Source of the DNA: Stichopus chloronotus
Lineage: Eukaryota; Echinodermata; Holothuroidea; Aspidochirotida; Stichopodidae
DNA: 64,000 nucleotides
Assembly (NCBI GenBank): GCA_021234535.1
Contig: CM037839.1
Location: forward strand, 25,779,196-25,843,195
Direction of reading: 5' to 3'
Shown in pieces: positions 47,101-54,479 of the stretch; within the stretch, counting starts at the first letter, position 1, and each line of letters begins with the position of its first letter. The notes under the pieces are model-generated. The model worked only from the letters and a program-made list of their open reading frames with translations, did no database searches and was not told the DNA's origin. The position numbers and the translations under genes are program-made.

Positions 47101-50100
47101 CTTCAGACCTTAGGTCACGTATGTACCAACTTTGGCTTCACGGTCTAGGAGGTAGCACGGTGGACGCAAACTCTTGAAATTTTCTTTTGCATACACGAAT
47201 ACACACACATCTTCACACATTTTGACCCCTACCCTAATGGGGGCTCCAGGGTCATCTCATACCATGTTAGACCCCATCCTCTCGTATATCAACCACATAG
47301 TATGTTACCAAGGCAACTGTTGCTATGGCAACTGAGATATTCCAAGGTAAATTATCAATTGAGAAAGCCATTGCACATTTTAACGTCCTAAAGCAACTAC
47401 AATATCTCATCCCGTACAGTACATGTATAGCGATAAGATGAAAAACACAATTCTGGTATACCATTCTGAAACAGGAGCATCATTATTTGTTTTTCAGACT
47501 TAGATTTTACCCAACAGTGGCAGCTTCGAAGCATCTTTCCTGGAGTCGTGGGAGGAGGCTGTGGCATAGTCACTTAAATAGTAGCTAGGGAAATTGCGAA
47601 ATTGAGGGACGACTATGAGAACCCTGTAGAGCGCCGCCACTATTGGCTTGGCTACTACCAGATAATTTTGGAAGGAAATATCCCTTGGCCCGACGAAAAT
47701 CAGTCTCTTTTCTATCTTGCGATTTCAACTAAAAAGGCTCCCTCAGTTACGTGGTCACTGTTACCCAACCTACTGTACACATCTGCATCATATATATAAG
47801 CTAATGGTTAGTTGAGAGGCATTACCCACAATATGCTTCGTTCTTTAACTATATGGCTTAACTAGCACACCTCAGACAAAACCTCAATTGCCATACTGAC
47901 ATAAACTGAAGGTAGTTAAATAGCGCTAGGAAGTCGATGGTATGTGTTATAAACTTACATTTTTGTTTGTTTCTCAATTGCTACTTAATGCAAACTTTTT
48001 CTTTCGTTCTTACCATTTTCCTCCGATAAAAATACGTAGGCATGCATCCCTTCAGCTTGAAAGACTCTTTCATCAACTGCTAGACAATGCAGTGTAGTTT
48101 GAACTCCCAGGACGGTGGCATCAATAAGTTTACTTGAGATGTTGACACTTAAGGAGTAATTTCTTGGTGAATGTTCACTGTTACCCTCAAGTTCTTGTTC
48201 CCCTCTGAACCACTTTAACACAGTGTGCGGCGAAACATACAGGGCAGTGCATTCCAGAGATGACGTTCGCTCACCGTGGCCGATAGGTACCGCACAATCT
48301 CTGTGAGGTTGGCACTGATCGATAAACAGTTGTGCACGTTGATCTGGGACGCGCAAGAACAGACAAAGAGTCCACGTTTGGAAACAAGATATTCGAGATA
48401 ACGATGGAGATCTACAATTGTCTTTAAATATCCAGGAAGCATCTTTACATGTCATAATTGCAGGTTACATTTAATTTGTAATTAAAAACTTTGACCCCAG
48501 AACTGGGTGATTTTCGAATCCTGCTACCCTCTTCTTTTACCTAGAACTTAATAAAAGTGTGATTGACGTTATTTGTAACTATTCATCGTCAGTGTTACCT
48601 TCGAAGCAGGTGTTGTATATGTATCGTTAGCTAACATACTTACCATAACAAAAACAACATTATGAGATTTCCGATATTGTTTATGGTTTGCTCGTTCTTC
48701 GCTTAGAATGCTACAATGGAGGTAGAAAGCCCTAAAAGTGATTGTGTGAGTAATCTCAAAATAAAAACATTAAACTTTCATGTCAAAAAGGTTAGTATAT
48801 TTATTAAGTGCACCATTCAGACAATTTTGAAATAAACGTGATAAATTCTGAGATGCGATTTTAAGTGCTTTCAACATGAAAAGTTCTTCGGATATAAAAG
48901 TGTAAAATACAATAATAGTTGACAATTTTTATTCAACTGCGCTACTCTGAACAAGCCAGTGTGAAGTATAACATAAACGAATATTCGGTTGGTTGAAAGA
49001 TCTTATGGCTGACAAGGTACTGAGGGGCTCAGGTTGCATGTCATTTGTAACTACTGTGCCTCGTTTTTTCATTTGTGGATTACTATTCCCTATACCGATC
49101 AAGGAACGATGATTTGAAAAGCATGCTTTTAATGTACCGTATTTGATACCTGTAATGCTGCATAATCATTATAATAACAACCGTAACTTTTTCAGATCGA
49201 ATCTCTGTTTTAACTGCTTTATATCGTTTCTGTAATACTGTAATTTTTCATCCTTGATTGACGCATTTCGTCCATGAACAACTTCGGATGAACATTTGGA
49301 AAAAGAAAAACATATAATATGAAACATGATCGTATCCTTCTGGTTTTTCCGCACACACGCCATCCCTTTACCTTAGCAATTTTGTTTAAATGTACATACT
49401 GAAGAAAAAAAACTTTACCTGTTTTTTAACCAAACTTTACTGCTCGGTAATAAAAAAAAATGTAAACTTACAAACACTTAAACAGCGTTTTAGTTCTCAG
49501 ATTTCAAATAAATAAGTTGCCATTTAGCAAAGCACATTCACGCAAAGAAACAAAAAGGAAAAAACTTGAAAAATTTGTACGACACATAAAAAAAATCTGT
49601 ACAAAATATCGTTCTGTCAAGTCTCCGTTTGTACCAAAGTTTTTGCTCCTTGTTTAATTTTTTTTTTTGTACTTTCATTTATTTTGAAAAAAATATGCTC
49701 TTAGTTATCACAGAACTGATGATTTATCATACATTCAGAAAATAGAAAGAAATTATTAAAGACCCTAATTTCTGAGCACTGATAATTGTTACTGATGTGA
49801 AGTCATCCCCACAGGAGCTTATGCACTTGATCAGAGCAAATACAAACGTTTCACAAAGAAACTGTAAAGAGTCTGTAATTTACCACTTTATGACGTACAG
49901 CTCACGTTACATAAATGGGTGGAGCCTATTTATTAAGCAAAATGATCACGACTGCATCGAATAATTTCTTTTGGTTTATTTTTACTATAAGAAAGAATTT
50001 ATTATTAACCTTTTCTGAAAATATTTACAACCAATGTATTAGAAATCTTTGTGATGGAAAACAATTGTTACAGACATGTTACTTTCAAGAAACAAAGATC

Positions 50101-52417
50101 CTTCAGATGTACAGTCTGAAGTAATCTTATCCCAAAGCATTTTCAGAGTGTTTTATTTGTAAACGATTTGATACAGAGACACTACGCTGAGATGTTAATA
50201 CGTTAATAAGTCTCCAAAATGTGTAAAATATATAATAACATAATTCTCTTATTCGATTTCATAGTAGACTTTTTAAGGAATTTACATACGAACTATGTCA
50301 AAGAAAGCTTATCCTTTATGTTATTTCATGATTACAGTCTAGCTGTGAAACAAAACATTATTAGTTTCGATGAAAAAGAAACTTATGCGATCGTGATGGC
50401 GTGTGTATGTATGTATGTATGTATGTATGTATGTATGTATGTATGTATGTATGTATGTATGTATGTATGTATGTGTGTATTTGTGTATGTATGCGTGTGT
50501 GTGTGTTTGTGACACTAAGTTTGTGTGCACGATATCTCCAGTTAGGAATCTTGGATGATCTTGATACTTGGTATGTAGGTTTGCCATATTGAGAAGAAGA
50601 ACACTATTGTTTTTCATAGAGGTCAAAGGTCATCTGGGGTCACTAGATGTCAAATAGTGAAAATCTTGTGTGCACAATATCTCCAGTTAGGAATGATGGA
50701 TGATGTCGATACTTGGTATGTGGGTTTGTCACATTAAGAGGAACAACGTAAGGTCATTTGGGGTCACCAGAGGTCAAATAGTGAAAATATTGTGTGCACA
50801 ATATCTCCAGATAGGAATGTTGGACGCTGTTGATAGTTAGTATGTAGGTTTGCCATATTGAGAGGAAGAACCCTATTGTTTTTGGTGGAGGTCAAAGGTC
50901 ATCTGGTTTCACTAGAGGTCAAACAGTGAAAATTTCGTGCATGCAATACCTCCAGGTAGGATTCATCATTGGTGTGTAGGTTTCGCATATTGAGAGAAAA
51001 ACCCCTGTTGTTTTTTGCAGAGCTCAAAGGTCATCTGGGGTCACCAGAGGTCAAATAGTTAAAACCTTGTGCACATGATATCTCCAGATGGGAGTGATGG
51101 ATAGTCTGTGCTAAATGCAAGGCATTTTAACATATGGTATGAAACCTCCTCCTCTTGAAATATGACAGGCAAAAGGTTTCCAGTGTTTTCCCAGTGTTTC
51201 ACCTCAGGTGATGACCTCAAATCTTTGCACCAAAAATAAATCCTTGATTCCTAGCATTAGAGTTATATTTGAGAAACAAGCTTAATAAAGAAACTGTAAT
51301 GAGTACATCGAAACTACAATGCATTTTTGCATTTTTTTTTTTTTTTTGAACTAATATTGCCATAAAAAGTACAGAAACATTTTTAACAGAGCACTTACCC
51401 TGAACAAGCACAGAGACGCCAATTTCACTGTCGCGAGATTCGGATACTTGACGACAGTAATAATTTCCCTCGTCTTCTAACGTCACATTATAAATGAATA
51501 ATGTTCCGTTTGGACCCACCGAAAAGTGACCAGAAACACCGGGCTCGTTGGTAACGGAAGTTATGATCTTCCCTGAGCTAGTTGTCCACGTCAATATGTC
51601 ACTTTCACCCTTTGTCAAACATGGTATCTCTGCATCCCCACCTTCTCTGAACACTAGTGATGGCCACCGGATGAACGGATTCGCTGTAAATATCAGACAA
51701 ATGAACAACAACACAATTTAAATCTTAATTCACATGGGCCTACAATTAAATGCTTCATTTTCACATATACTTAGCCGCTGTGGAAAAATTACACAGGCTG
51801 CAATCAAACATTGTCACCGTGTATGAGAATTCTATAATCTGGCTAAAAAATTTCCTCTAACATTGCATCAAAGAACTTAATTTGTGATAACTTTGTGTGG
51901 AACATTTGCATCAATTTTTGAGTATATGCTAATATTTGTTTCTGATGGATTTCTTCGGATGAACGTCGGATCAGGAAGCTGGTATAACTCAACGATAAAA
52001 GTGAAATGGTAAACTAGTGGTGTATTTTAGTCAATCGAGGAAATTCATGACGTTGGCAGTGACTCGGATTCCTTCGCTATTTAATTTATATTCTTCTTTA
52101 TTTTCTCTCACTGTGAATTTGCCTTGGATTTATTCAGTCTTTTATTATTTCTCATTTATAATTAAATACTTTTCTAACATGTTGGAAAGGGGAATTAATT
52201 ACGAAAACAGATAAGATATTTTAAATGCCCATACTGCTCAGGACATGTTCAATGATGTGGTGGGGTAAATGCTTGTGGGTATGTATATGTGCTGCTTACA
52301 ACTTTTTCAAAATATATTATTCAGACAACATGCTTTATTAACACATCACAACTTACCCGATATTCCTAATCCAGCGACAATTAATGTCAAGCAACCGAGT
52401 ACGTTGTAGGAATTCAT
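22984..52417 (-). CDS. two-immunoglobulin-domain membrane receptor with coiled-coil-like tail
   Basis: Predicted type I membrane protein of the cell surface, assembled by eye from 13 exons (coding parts, minus strand): 52417-52357, 51683-51399, 48343-48014, 43729-43649, 40322-40261, 38028-37957, 37314-37258, 36437-36378, 34279-34223, 28519-28433, 28345-28211, 27180-27081, 23156-22984. Every junction has AG/GT borders and matching phase: 1 for the first four, then 0, then 1 for the last. Coding length is 1560 bases, an exact multiple of three (519 residues). Order: signal peptide, Ig domain, second Ig domain, Asp-rich stalk, membrane span, then a cytoplasmic tail made from small exons with heptad-like sequence, and an unrecognised last 130 residues. 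No ITIM, kinase, TIR or death domain was recognised. Ligand and function are unknown. Weakest junctions are exons 6 and 12. Confidence 0.7.
24185..24642 (-). repeat. CTATAG-rich repeat, minus orientation
   Basis: About 450 bases made of variants of TTCTATAGAATTT and TTCTTTAGAGTT. The right tip is the reverse complement of ACCCATACAAAAGTT, which is also the left tip of the copy at 20608. It interrupts the Penelope-like reverse transcriptase at the point where its linker to the GIY-YIG endonuclease should continue. Confidence 0.7.
24640..26200 (-). pseudogene. Penelope-like element reverse transcriptase, truncated
   Basis: Minus-strand reading, with several shifts and stops, gives the blocks in order: DIVTREADKGSAVVVM (about 26150-26110), GIYLLTKIHKPGCP (about 25905), PTGSILVTMDVVAIYPSI (about 25700, first catalytic Asp), LWRFIDDILLI (about 25400, catalytic DD), FTSDYSTWGVNFVDV, KPTETHQLLHNDSCHSHHYK (about 25200), SQALHTLRICS and FRQPRNLGENP (about 24800). 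The last pieces fit the linker of Penelope-like elements. The GIY-YIG endonuclease that should follow is absent; the CTATAG repeat begins there. It lies inside an intron (exons 12-13) of the receptor gene, same strand. Confidence 0.85.
26229..26268 (+). ncRNA. hammerhead-ribozyme-like motif
   Basis: CCTGAAGAAGGCCAATGAGA followed by CCGAAAGCTTGAC fits the core CUGANGA-stem II-GAAA. Stem II would be GGCC with GACC (one mismatch; GGCC/GGCC in a likely ancestor). AGTAT before and ATACT after could pair as stem I. Hammerheads of this kind are known from Penelope-like elements, and this one lies at the edge of one. The cleavage-site triplet is not clear. Confidence 0.35.
26322..26350. repeat. AT dinucleotide microsatellite
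   Basis: ACATACATATATATATATAT run next to the Penelope-like element. Confidence 0.9.
27081..27180 (-). CDS. receptor gene exon 12
   Basis: 100 bases, enters phase 0, leaves phase 1. Acceptor ATCAATGAGCAG has a modest pyrimidine tract, donor GTGAAACT. Starts AVKYISEKFHSTSPPLSLEF and ends ASTDPVS. Its outgoing phase fits exon 13 exactly and gives an intact frame, which is the main support. Confidence 0.58.
27540..27608 (+). repeat. 30-bp tandem duplication
   Basis: AATATTCCTGATTATCTAAA with TTGTTTG occurs twice in tandem inside an intron of the receptor gene. Confidence 0.75.
28211..28345 (-). CDS. receptor gene exon 11: start of unrecognised C-terminal region
   Basis: 135 bases, phase 0-0, acceptor GTCTTTAACAG, donor GTAAGTAAG. 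A strand-like stretch ISVDGLDSCIIFHFE is followed by helix-like GTDIVNNMKSV and LYDIVEKLKRKGF. The beta-then-helix layout suggests a small globular domain, not a continued coil, but I cannot name the family. Confidence 0.75.
28433..28519 (-). CDS. receptor gene exon 10: helical tail
   Basis: 87 bases, phase 0-0, acceptor TTTTGTTTCAG, donor GTGAGTAG. Starts ENFKELVCVNERTTELQ and ends MKHMLQ. Amphipathic, heptad-like. The acceptor and donor are both strong. Confidence 0.75.
29340..29740 (+). promoter_or_regulatory. LTR- or promoter-like segment with TATA box and tandem repeat
   Basis: Two diverged copies of a TTGTTAG...CGTAAACA...GAGGCCAG unit lie about 117 bases apart (29365 and 29482). A GGTATAAAAGGACTG box follows at 29590, then a short frame starting MNEVSDERRRPGRYNQKKK at 29615. 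The layout (enhancer-like repeats, TATA box, purine-rich leader) is typical of the control region of a retroelement. It is in an intron of the receptor gene and opposite in strand. Confidence 0.35.
29745..31095 (+). repeat. about 51-bp tandem array split by an LTR
   Basis: Units with the consensus pieces GTTAGCGGCCACAGTTTATC and TATAGGACC recur at 29776, 29840, 29888, 29938, 29988, 30041, 30092 and 30144 (steps 48-64, mostly 50-53). Similar units resume after 30822 (for example 30850-30880, 30975, 31070). The interruption is the LTR listed next. Confidence 0.7.
30168..30822 (+). mobile_element. solo LTR inside the 51-bp array
   Basis: Starts TGTTGTATAGAGATGG and ends TATATTCTACA. A 4-base TTAG lies on both sides and may be the target-site duplication. 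An AATAAAATGG polyadenylation signal lies at about 30686. A related copy of the first 270 bases occurs at 53953. The host array continues on both sides, so insertion came after the array formed. Confidence 0.6.
32892..33053. repeat. 160-bp foldback (inverted repeat)
   Basis: The left arm (from ACGTTAACCAACTTTGGACC to GGGGTTAATGC, about 32892-32954) is the imperfect reverse complement of the right arm (GCGTTAACCTCGATCGTGCA to GTTGATTAACC, 32996-33053). Pairing continues into the GC-rich centre. The whole would form one long hairpin. It lies in the intron between exons 9 and 10 of the receptor gene. Confidence 0.65.
34223..34279 (-). CDS. receptor gene exon 9: coiled-coil unit
   Basis: 57 bases, phase 0-0, acceptor TTTACAG, donor GTAAAAGT. 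Reads DQLFEVLARNDRLRENMYK. Same length as exon 7 and the same opening QLFE, with a comparable charge pattern. Confidence 0.7.
35545..35655 (+). repeat. dispersed repeat module, copy 1
   Basis: Holds AACTTTGAGAAG...CAATAGATG...TTTCACTTTGCAAC. It shares its order of blocks with 39340-39465 (inverted) and 58105-58200. Confidence 0.45.
35790..35842. repeat. GAGAGA-rich microsatellite
   Basis: GAGAGAGAGAGGGAGATGAA followed by two GAGAGAGGTGGA units. Confidence 0.85.
36378..36437 (-). CDS. receptor gene exon 8: Gln/Pro-rich linker
   Basis: 60 bases, phase 0-0, acceptor TTTACAG, donor GTATAAAG. Peptide KQQQVEPPVTNSSPKETISK. It contains PP and SP, which break a helix, so it would separate the heptad-like exons on either side. 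Confidence 0.65.
37258..37314 (-). CDS. receptor gene exon 7: coiled-coil unit
   Basis: 57 bases, phase 0-0, acceptor ACTTTGCAG, donor GTATATC. Reads EQLFELQDKYRRLEEDFNK with hydrophobic residues in a 3-4 rhythm (L, F/L, Y, L, F). It is similar to exon 9 (DQLFEVL...), so the two probably arose by exon duplication. Confidence 0.7.
37957..38028 (-). CDS. receptor gene exon 6: Gln/Glu-rich tail
   Basis: 72 bases, phase 0-0, acceptor CTTTCAAAG, donor GTATGCC. Peptide starts EQEEPNDQQPQESNQINQ and ends LVLCK. It is highly polar and probably exposed. A diverged duplicate lies 150 bases upstream in the transcript. Confidence 0.62.
38179..38238 (-). CDS. possible alternative tail exon, duplicate of exon 6
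   Basis: 60 bases after the acceptor TTTTTTAAAAG. Reads EKDESNDQQSQESKDQ and then DYHD before a weak donor GTAATC. It resembles the next exon (EQEEPNDQQPQESNQ) and keeps phase 0, so it could be used as an extra or alternative exon. The weak donor makes it possible that it is a dying copy. Confidence 0.45.
39340..39465 (-). repeat. dispersed repeat module, copy 2 (inverted)
   Basis: The reverse complement reads CTTGAAAAGTCATATCTGAA ... CAGTAATAGATAT ... ACTTTGCAACTTCTGCATAA ... CTTTTCTAGATGCAT. These blocks appear in the same order at 58105-58230. Confidence 0.6.
40261..40322 (-). CDS. receptor gene exon 5: juxtamembrane tail
   Basis: 62 bases, enters in phase 1 and leaves in phase 0, acceptor TTTTGCGCAAG, donor GTAGGCTAT. 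Reads EKEEERVIDTASTV and LKRNSDE. It is the one exon that converts the phase-1 extracellular part into the phase-0 tail series, which strongly supports the model. Confidence 0.7.
40424..40466 (+). ncRNA. hammerhead-ribozyme-like motif
   Basis: CTGACGAAGTGT, then GGCAAATAGACGAAAGC and TCGGTTGACGAG. The core CUGACGA...GAAA is intact; stem II would be GUGU with AGAC (one mismatch), stem III CUCG with CGAG. Stem I is not clear. This resembles the ends of Penelope-type elements, but no such element is visible next to it. Confidence 0.3.
40890..41110 (+). repeat. about 110-bp tandem duplication
   Basis: The phrase ATTGCCAGTAATTT(T/C) followed by GGTGGTATG or TGTTGGTGTG and CTGCCA occurs at 40897 and 41006. 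It is in the intron between exons 4 and 5 of the receptor gene. Confidence 0.55.
41641..42386. mobile_element. non-autonomous hAT-like DNA transposon
   Basis: Both ends carry a terminal inverted repeat: CAGTGGCGGCGCTACGGGGG at the left, and the reverse complement of the right end is CAGTGGCGGCGCCAGAATG. An 8-base duplication TTAATAAC flanks the element at 41633-41640 and 42387-42394. An 8-base duplication and a CAGTGGCGG tip are hallmarks of the hAT superfamily. At 746 bases without transposase motifs it cannot move by itself. A GTGTGTGTGTG microsatellite lies inside at 42009. Confidence 0.88.
42410..43015. repeat. orientation-switching TAATCCAGGTTTAT minisatellite
   Basis: Up to about 42745 the units read TAATCCAGGTTTATT and variants (42452, 42475, 42571, 42640, 42681, 42703). 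After that they read TAAACCTGGATTATC, the reverse complement (42755, 42785, 42813, 43002). Spacing is about 20-35 bases. Confidence 0.65.
43649..43729 (-). CDS. receptor gene exon 4: stalk and membrane span
   Basis: 81 bases, phase 1-1, acceptor CCTTCCAG, donor GTAAGTTG. The acidic DSDDDDSG is followed by about 20 hydrophobic residues (YITSAVVGVFLFSFVVICG). The exon length is exactly one membrane helix with its juxtamembrane stretch. If the donor were skipped the tail would end after LIYLLYYDFL, giving a tail-less form. Confidence 0.82.
44335..46500 (+). pseudogene. Rex1/CR1-like LINE, heavily decayed
   Basis: Endonuclease pieces: GNVQSLCNKIDELFF (about 44345), LLFTETWYDDTHTAIDGFKL (about 44410), HIVYVPSRK, IVNGDLNHCSL (about 44760), YYQHVTCPTRCAATLHL and GKSDHNMVHLVP (about 44915, the SDH motif). 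Then the linker WDDNALKQLRGALDCTDWDF. RT pieces: GATQGTVLAPFLFTL (about 45650) and FPLVKFADKRALAGLI (about 45715), where YADDT is changed to FADKR. The order and phrases fit Rex1-type elements. Many stops. It sits in the intron between exons 3 and 4 of the receptor gene, on the opposite strand. Confidence 0.8.
46520..47150 (+). repeat. three-copy tandem repeat with TGACCTTTGACC blocks
   Basis: GGAGACACAACTTCAGACC starts at about 46571, 46859 and 47091 (steps about 289 and 231). Each copy ends in clusters of TTTGACCTTTGACCT. These blocks are direct repeats of the AGGTCA half-site with one base spacing (DR1), when read on the minus strand. Confidence 0.75.
47520..47820. other. unidentified repeat-like segment
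   Basis: GC-richer than the surroundings and holds GAGCGCCGCCACTATTGG, similar in style to other GCGCCAC-bearing pieces at 11405 and 17845. No coding motif. Confidence 0.3.
48014..48343 (-). CDS. receptor gene exon 3: second Ig-like domain
   Basis: 330 bases, phase 1-1, acceptor TGTTCTTGCGCGTCCCAG, donor GTAAGAAC. Cys in SSLECTALYVSP, Trp in TVLKWFRGEQ, second Cys in TTLHCLAVDERVF. This spacing suits a C2-type fold. The canonical D-x-G-x-Y-x-C is lost, so the domain is divergent. Two further Cys near the start (IDQCQPHRDC) may form an extra disulfide. Two N-glycosylation sites (NYS, NIS) are present. Confidence 0.8.
50399..50510. repeat. GTAT tetranucleotide microsatellite
   Basis: About 17 perfect GTAT units followed by degenerate GTGT units. 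Frames across it on both strands (CMYV and HTYI repeats) are by-products. Confidence 0.95.
50515..51115 (+). repeat. five-copy tandem repeat with AGGTCAAAGGTCA blocks
   Basis: TGTGTGCACAATATCTCCAG and variants start at about 50523, 50667, 50791, 50936 and 51067 (steps about 124-145). Most copies include AGGTCAAAGGTCATCTGG or AGGTCAAATAGT. It is in the intron between exons 2 and 3 of the receptor gene. The half-sites are in the opposite strand sense to those in the 46.5-kb array. Confidence 0.75.
51399..51683 (-). CDS. receptor gene exon 2: first Ig domain
   Basis: 285 bases, phase 1-1, bordered by TTTACAG and GTAAGTG. First Cys in AEIPCLTKG, Trp in ILTWTTSSG, then GTLFIYNVTLEDEGNYYC, the L-x-I/L-x-x-V-x-x-xD-x-G-x-YYC signature that marks V/I-set domains. 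One N-glycosylation site (NVT) and another (NGT) lie in the second half. Clearest single exon of the gene. Confidence 0.88.
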
Positions 52418-52425
52418 GGTTGTAT
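52357..52425 (-). CDS. receptor gene exon 1: signal peptide
   Basis: ATG at 52417-52415 after an acceptor-like TTACAG, so the 5' untranslated region is probably split. The peptide has a hydrophobic core VLGCLTLIVAGLGI and ends in phase 1 at the donor GGTAAGT. A short leader exon ending in phase 1 before an Ig exon is the standard arrangement of immunoglobulin-superfamily genes. The first exon and promoter lie upstream and were not identified. Confidence 0.72.
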
Positions 52426-52904
52426 CTGTAACATTAAAATTCTTAATACAAGTGTTTTCAGAAAATAATAAAAGGAGAAAACAATGTAACAGTTAGAAAA
52501 GGAGTGTTAGTACTTAAAAATTAACTGCAGCAAACTTCTTTTTGTTTAAATGTATTTACAAAAAAGGCGCCTGATATGTTTAACCGATAAGATAATATTG
52601 AATATGGTATATTTCTGCACGTTTGCAGCCTCCAATGCATGTGATAAGATAAGATGCATGAGATAATATACCTGATGTTCGTGTAAGCTTAATGTATGCA
52701 AGAACGTCTATTTCCCCCTTTATTTTCATCCCTTACTCTTATTTTAATTGTTTAGTCCTTGTTGAGGGATAGTTATACCTTGAAGCTAAGCGAAACACAA
52801 TTGTGGTAGAAGACTATGACTTAAACCACAACTATAATTTTAGTCACATCTTGTACCTGTAATTTCACAAGGTGAGTTCAGATAACAAACCTTAGTCTTT
52901 GACG

Positions 52905-53740
52905 AAGAAAAACATATCTTATGTGACCCGACAAGGGATCACTTTCGATACTGTTGACAATCAAGTGCTTCTTCGGCGGCCGAGAGATCACTTTGGAGTG
53001 TGTAATGATGCACTTCGGTGGTGCGATAGTTATCTTTGTGGACGGCAGCAAACTGTTCTGATTGGTGATTGCAAATCTCTTGTACACTTTTTTAATTGCT
53101 CTGTTCCCCAAGGATCTGTTGCAGACCCTTTCATGTTCACTGCCTATGCTGCTCCACTTGAAGACGTCATCAAGCGTCACGGTGTTGATTGTATGATGTA
53201 CGCTGACGATACTTAGTTGTACCTTGCTTTAGATTCGTCTAATCGTTAAAGACAACTTACCCGTCTTGAAGAATGTGTTCGCGTTGTGGAATCATGGACT
53301 GCGCAAAATAAACTTCTCTTAAATGACACAAAAACTGAGGTTATCATTTCACTTCGCGTTTCATGAGGGGACTAAATCCCATCTCTTCCATCTGTGTTGC
53401 CGTCGAACACTCTCAGCTGAAGCATACAACCTCGGTGTTATTATGGATAATCACATGACATTGTATTTGATTTTAGTTACTCATGCTTGCTTACAAATTT
53501 CTGCATGGACTTGCACCTCCATATGTTTTCAGTCTTCTGACTTTACATTATCCGAACCGCACTCTTCGTTCGGCTTCTCAGTTTAGGCTTGCACCACCTA
53601 GTTCAATCTCTACCTCATATTATGGTCAGCGAGCTTTTTCCAACTCTGCACCAAAACTTCGGAAAAACTGTGTCCATCAGGAATGCTGGATCTCGTGGCA
53701 CTTTTAAAGCAATGTTAAAAGGTTATCTCTTATAACTCTT
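52905..53740 (+). pseudogene. CR1/Jockey-like LINE reverse transcriptase and C-terminus
   Basis: GITFDTVDNQVLLRRPRDHF (about 52935, the FD-x-VDH motif), WCDSYLCGRQQTVLIGD, SVPQGSVADPFMFTAY (about 53100) and GVDCMMYADDT (about 53185, catalytic DD) are in one frame, followed by a stop at 53214. Further pieces: LEECVRVVESWTAQNKLLLN, KFLHGLAPPYVFSLL and GQRAFSNSAPKLRKN, which fit the C-terminal block after the RT. At least four breaks. The 5' half of the element is missing. It lies upstream of the receptor gene's first coding exon, on the opposite strand. Confidence 0.85.
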
Positions 53741-53952
53741 TGTAAATCATGTGTTCACTTTTTTCAAATTTGTTGCGATTACTTGGTTTGTATTTTGGTG
53801 TACCTTTTATGGTGTTTTTCTCCCTGCAAGTGTTTTTCTTTTAATTTTTTATGCTGATATGTTACAAATTCGTTAAAAATGTTGCACATGAAAGTATTGT
53901 AAGTTTTCGATGTTAATTATAGTGTGTTGTATTTGGGTTGTTTCTATTGAAA

Positions 53953-54165
53953 TGTTGTATAGAGATGACGAATGTACGCCACCGTACTCGAAAGGGTCTT
54001 ACAAAGTCCAGTCTTCGGTGTTTGCCCGCATTGATTAACCTTTCCTGTATTCCACTCAGACAGATTAGACAAGGTAAAACATTAAAATGGGAAAGGTATA
54101 CACTGTCTCGTGGAACGATTTGGTAATGCTACCTGATTGGTAGATCACGGATAGCAACGACTCAC
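53953..54165 (+). mobile_element. LTR fragment related to the solo LTR at 30168
   Basis: TGTTGTATAGAGATGACGAA, then CCACCGTACTCGAAAGGG, AAAGTCCAGTCTTCGGTGTT and GGTAGATCACGGATAGCAAC match the first part of 30168-30440 in the same order. The 3' half is absent. Confidence 0.65.
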
Positions 54166-54179
54166 ATATATAGATAAGA

Positions 54180-54232
54180 GAGATAAATATATATATACAT
54201 ACATATACATATATATACAATATACGATATTG
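54180..54232. repeat. TA-rich microsatellite
   Basis: ATATATATACATACATATAC run. Confidence 0.85.
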
Positions 54233-54246
54233 TTCAAAAAATCATT

Positions 54247-54292
54247 GCTACTCGGAATTTCACGCTCTTAGTATGGCGATCATCAGGCAAGT
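54247..54292 (-). ncRNA. hammerhead-ribozyme-like motif
   Basis: On the minus strand: TTGC-CTGATGA-T-CGC-catactaaga-GCG-T-GAAA-TTCCGAG-TA-GCAA. The catalytic core CUGAUGA and GAAA are intact. Stem I is UUGC/GCAA, stem II CGC/GCG, stem III is very short (UUC/GAG), and cleavage would follow UA. Very short stem III is a known trait of hammerheads in Penelope-like elements. It lies about 250 bases before a Penelope-type RT, on the other strand. Confidence 0.5.
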
Positions 54293-54479
54293 GATTGTAA
54301 CTGTGTATGGGCCGTAAAAGTGGATAAAAACACTAACTGTTAACACATAGATTTGGAAAATCATAGTGACCTGTGAAGAAAGTCTGTGACGAAAGGGTAC
54401 AGCAAAACAAATGAAAACACTGCAACATCAATTAAGAAGGAGGCAAGCAGATTCGCCGCAAGGTTTGAATCAGGTGATC

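Noticed and set aside
49169..49363. Minus-strand frame with coil-like KDEKLQYYRNDIKQLKQRF
   Set aside because: It lies between the two extracellular Ig exons, has no good donor, and would not keep phase 1. Could be a decayed exon copy.
50219..50626. Open frames on both strands with CMYV and HTYI repeats
   Set aside because: They are translations of the GTAT microsatellite.
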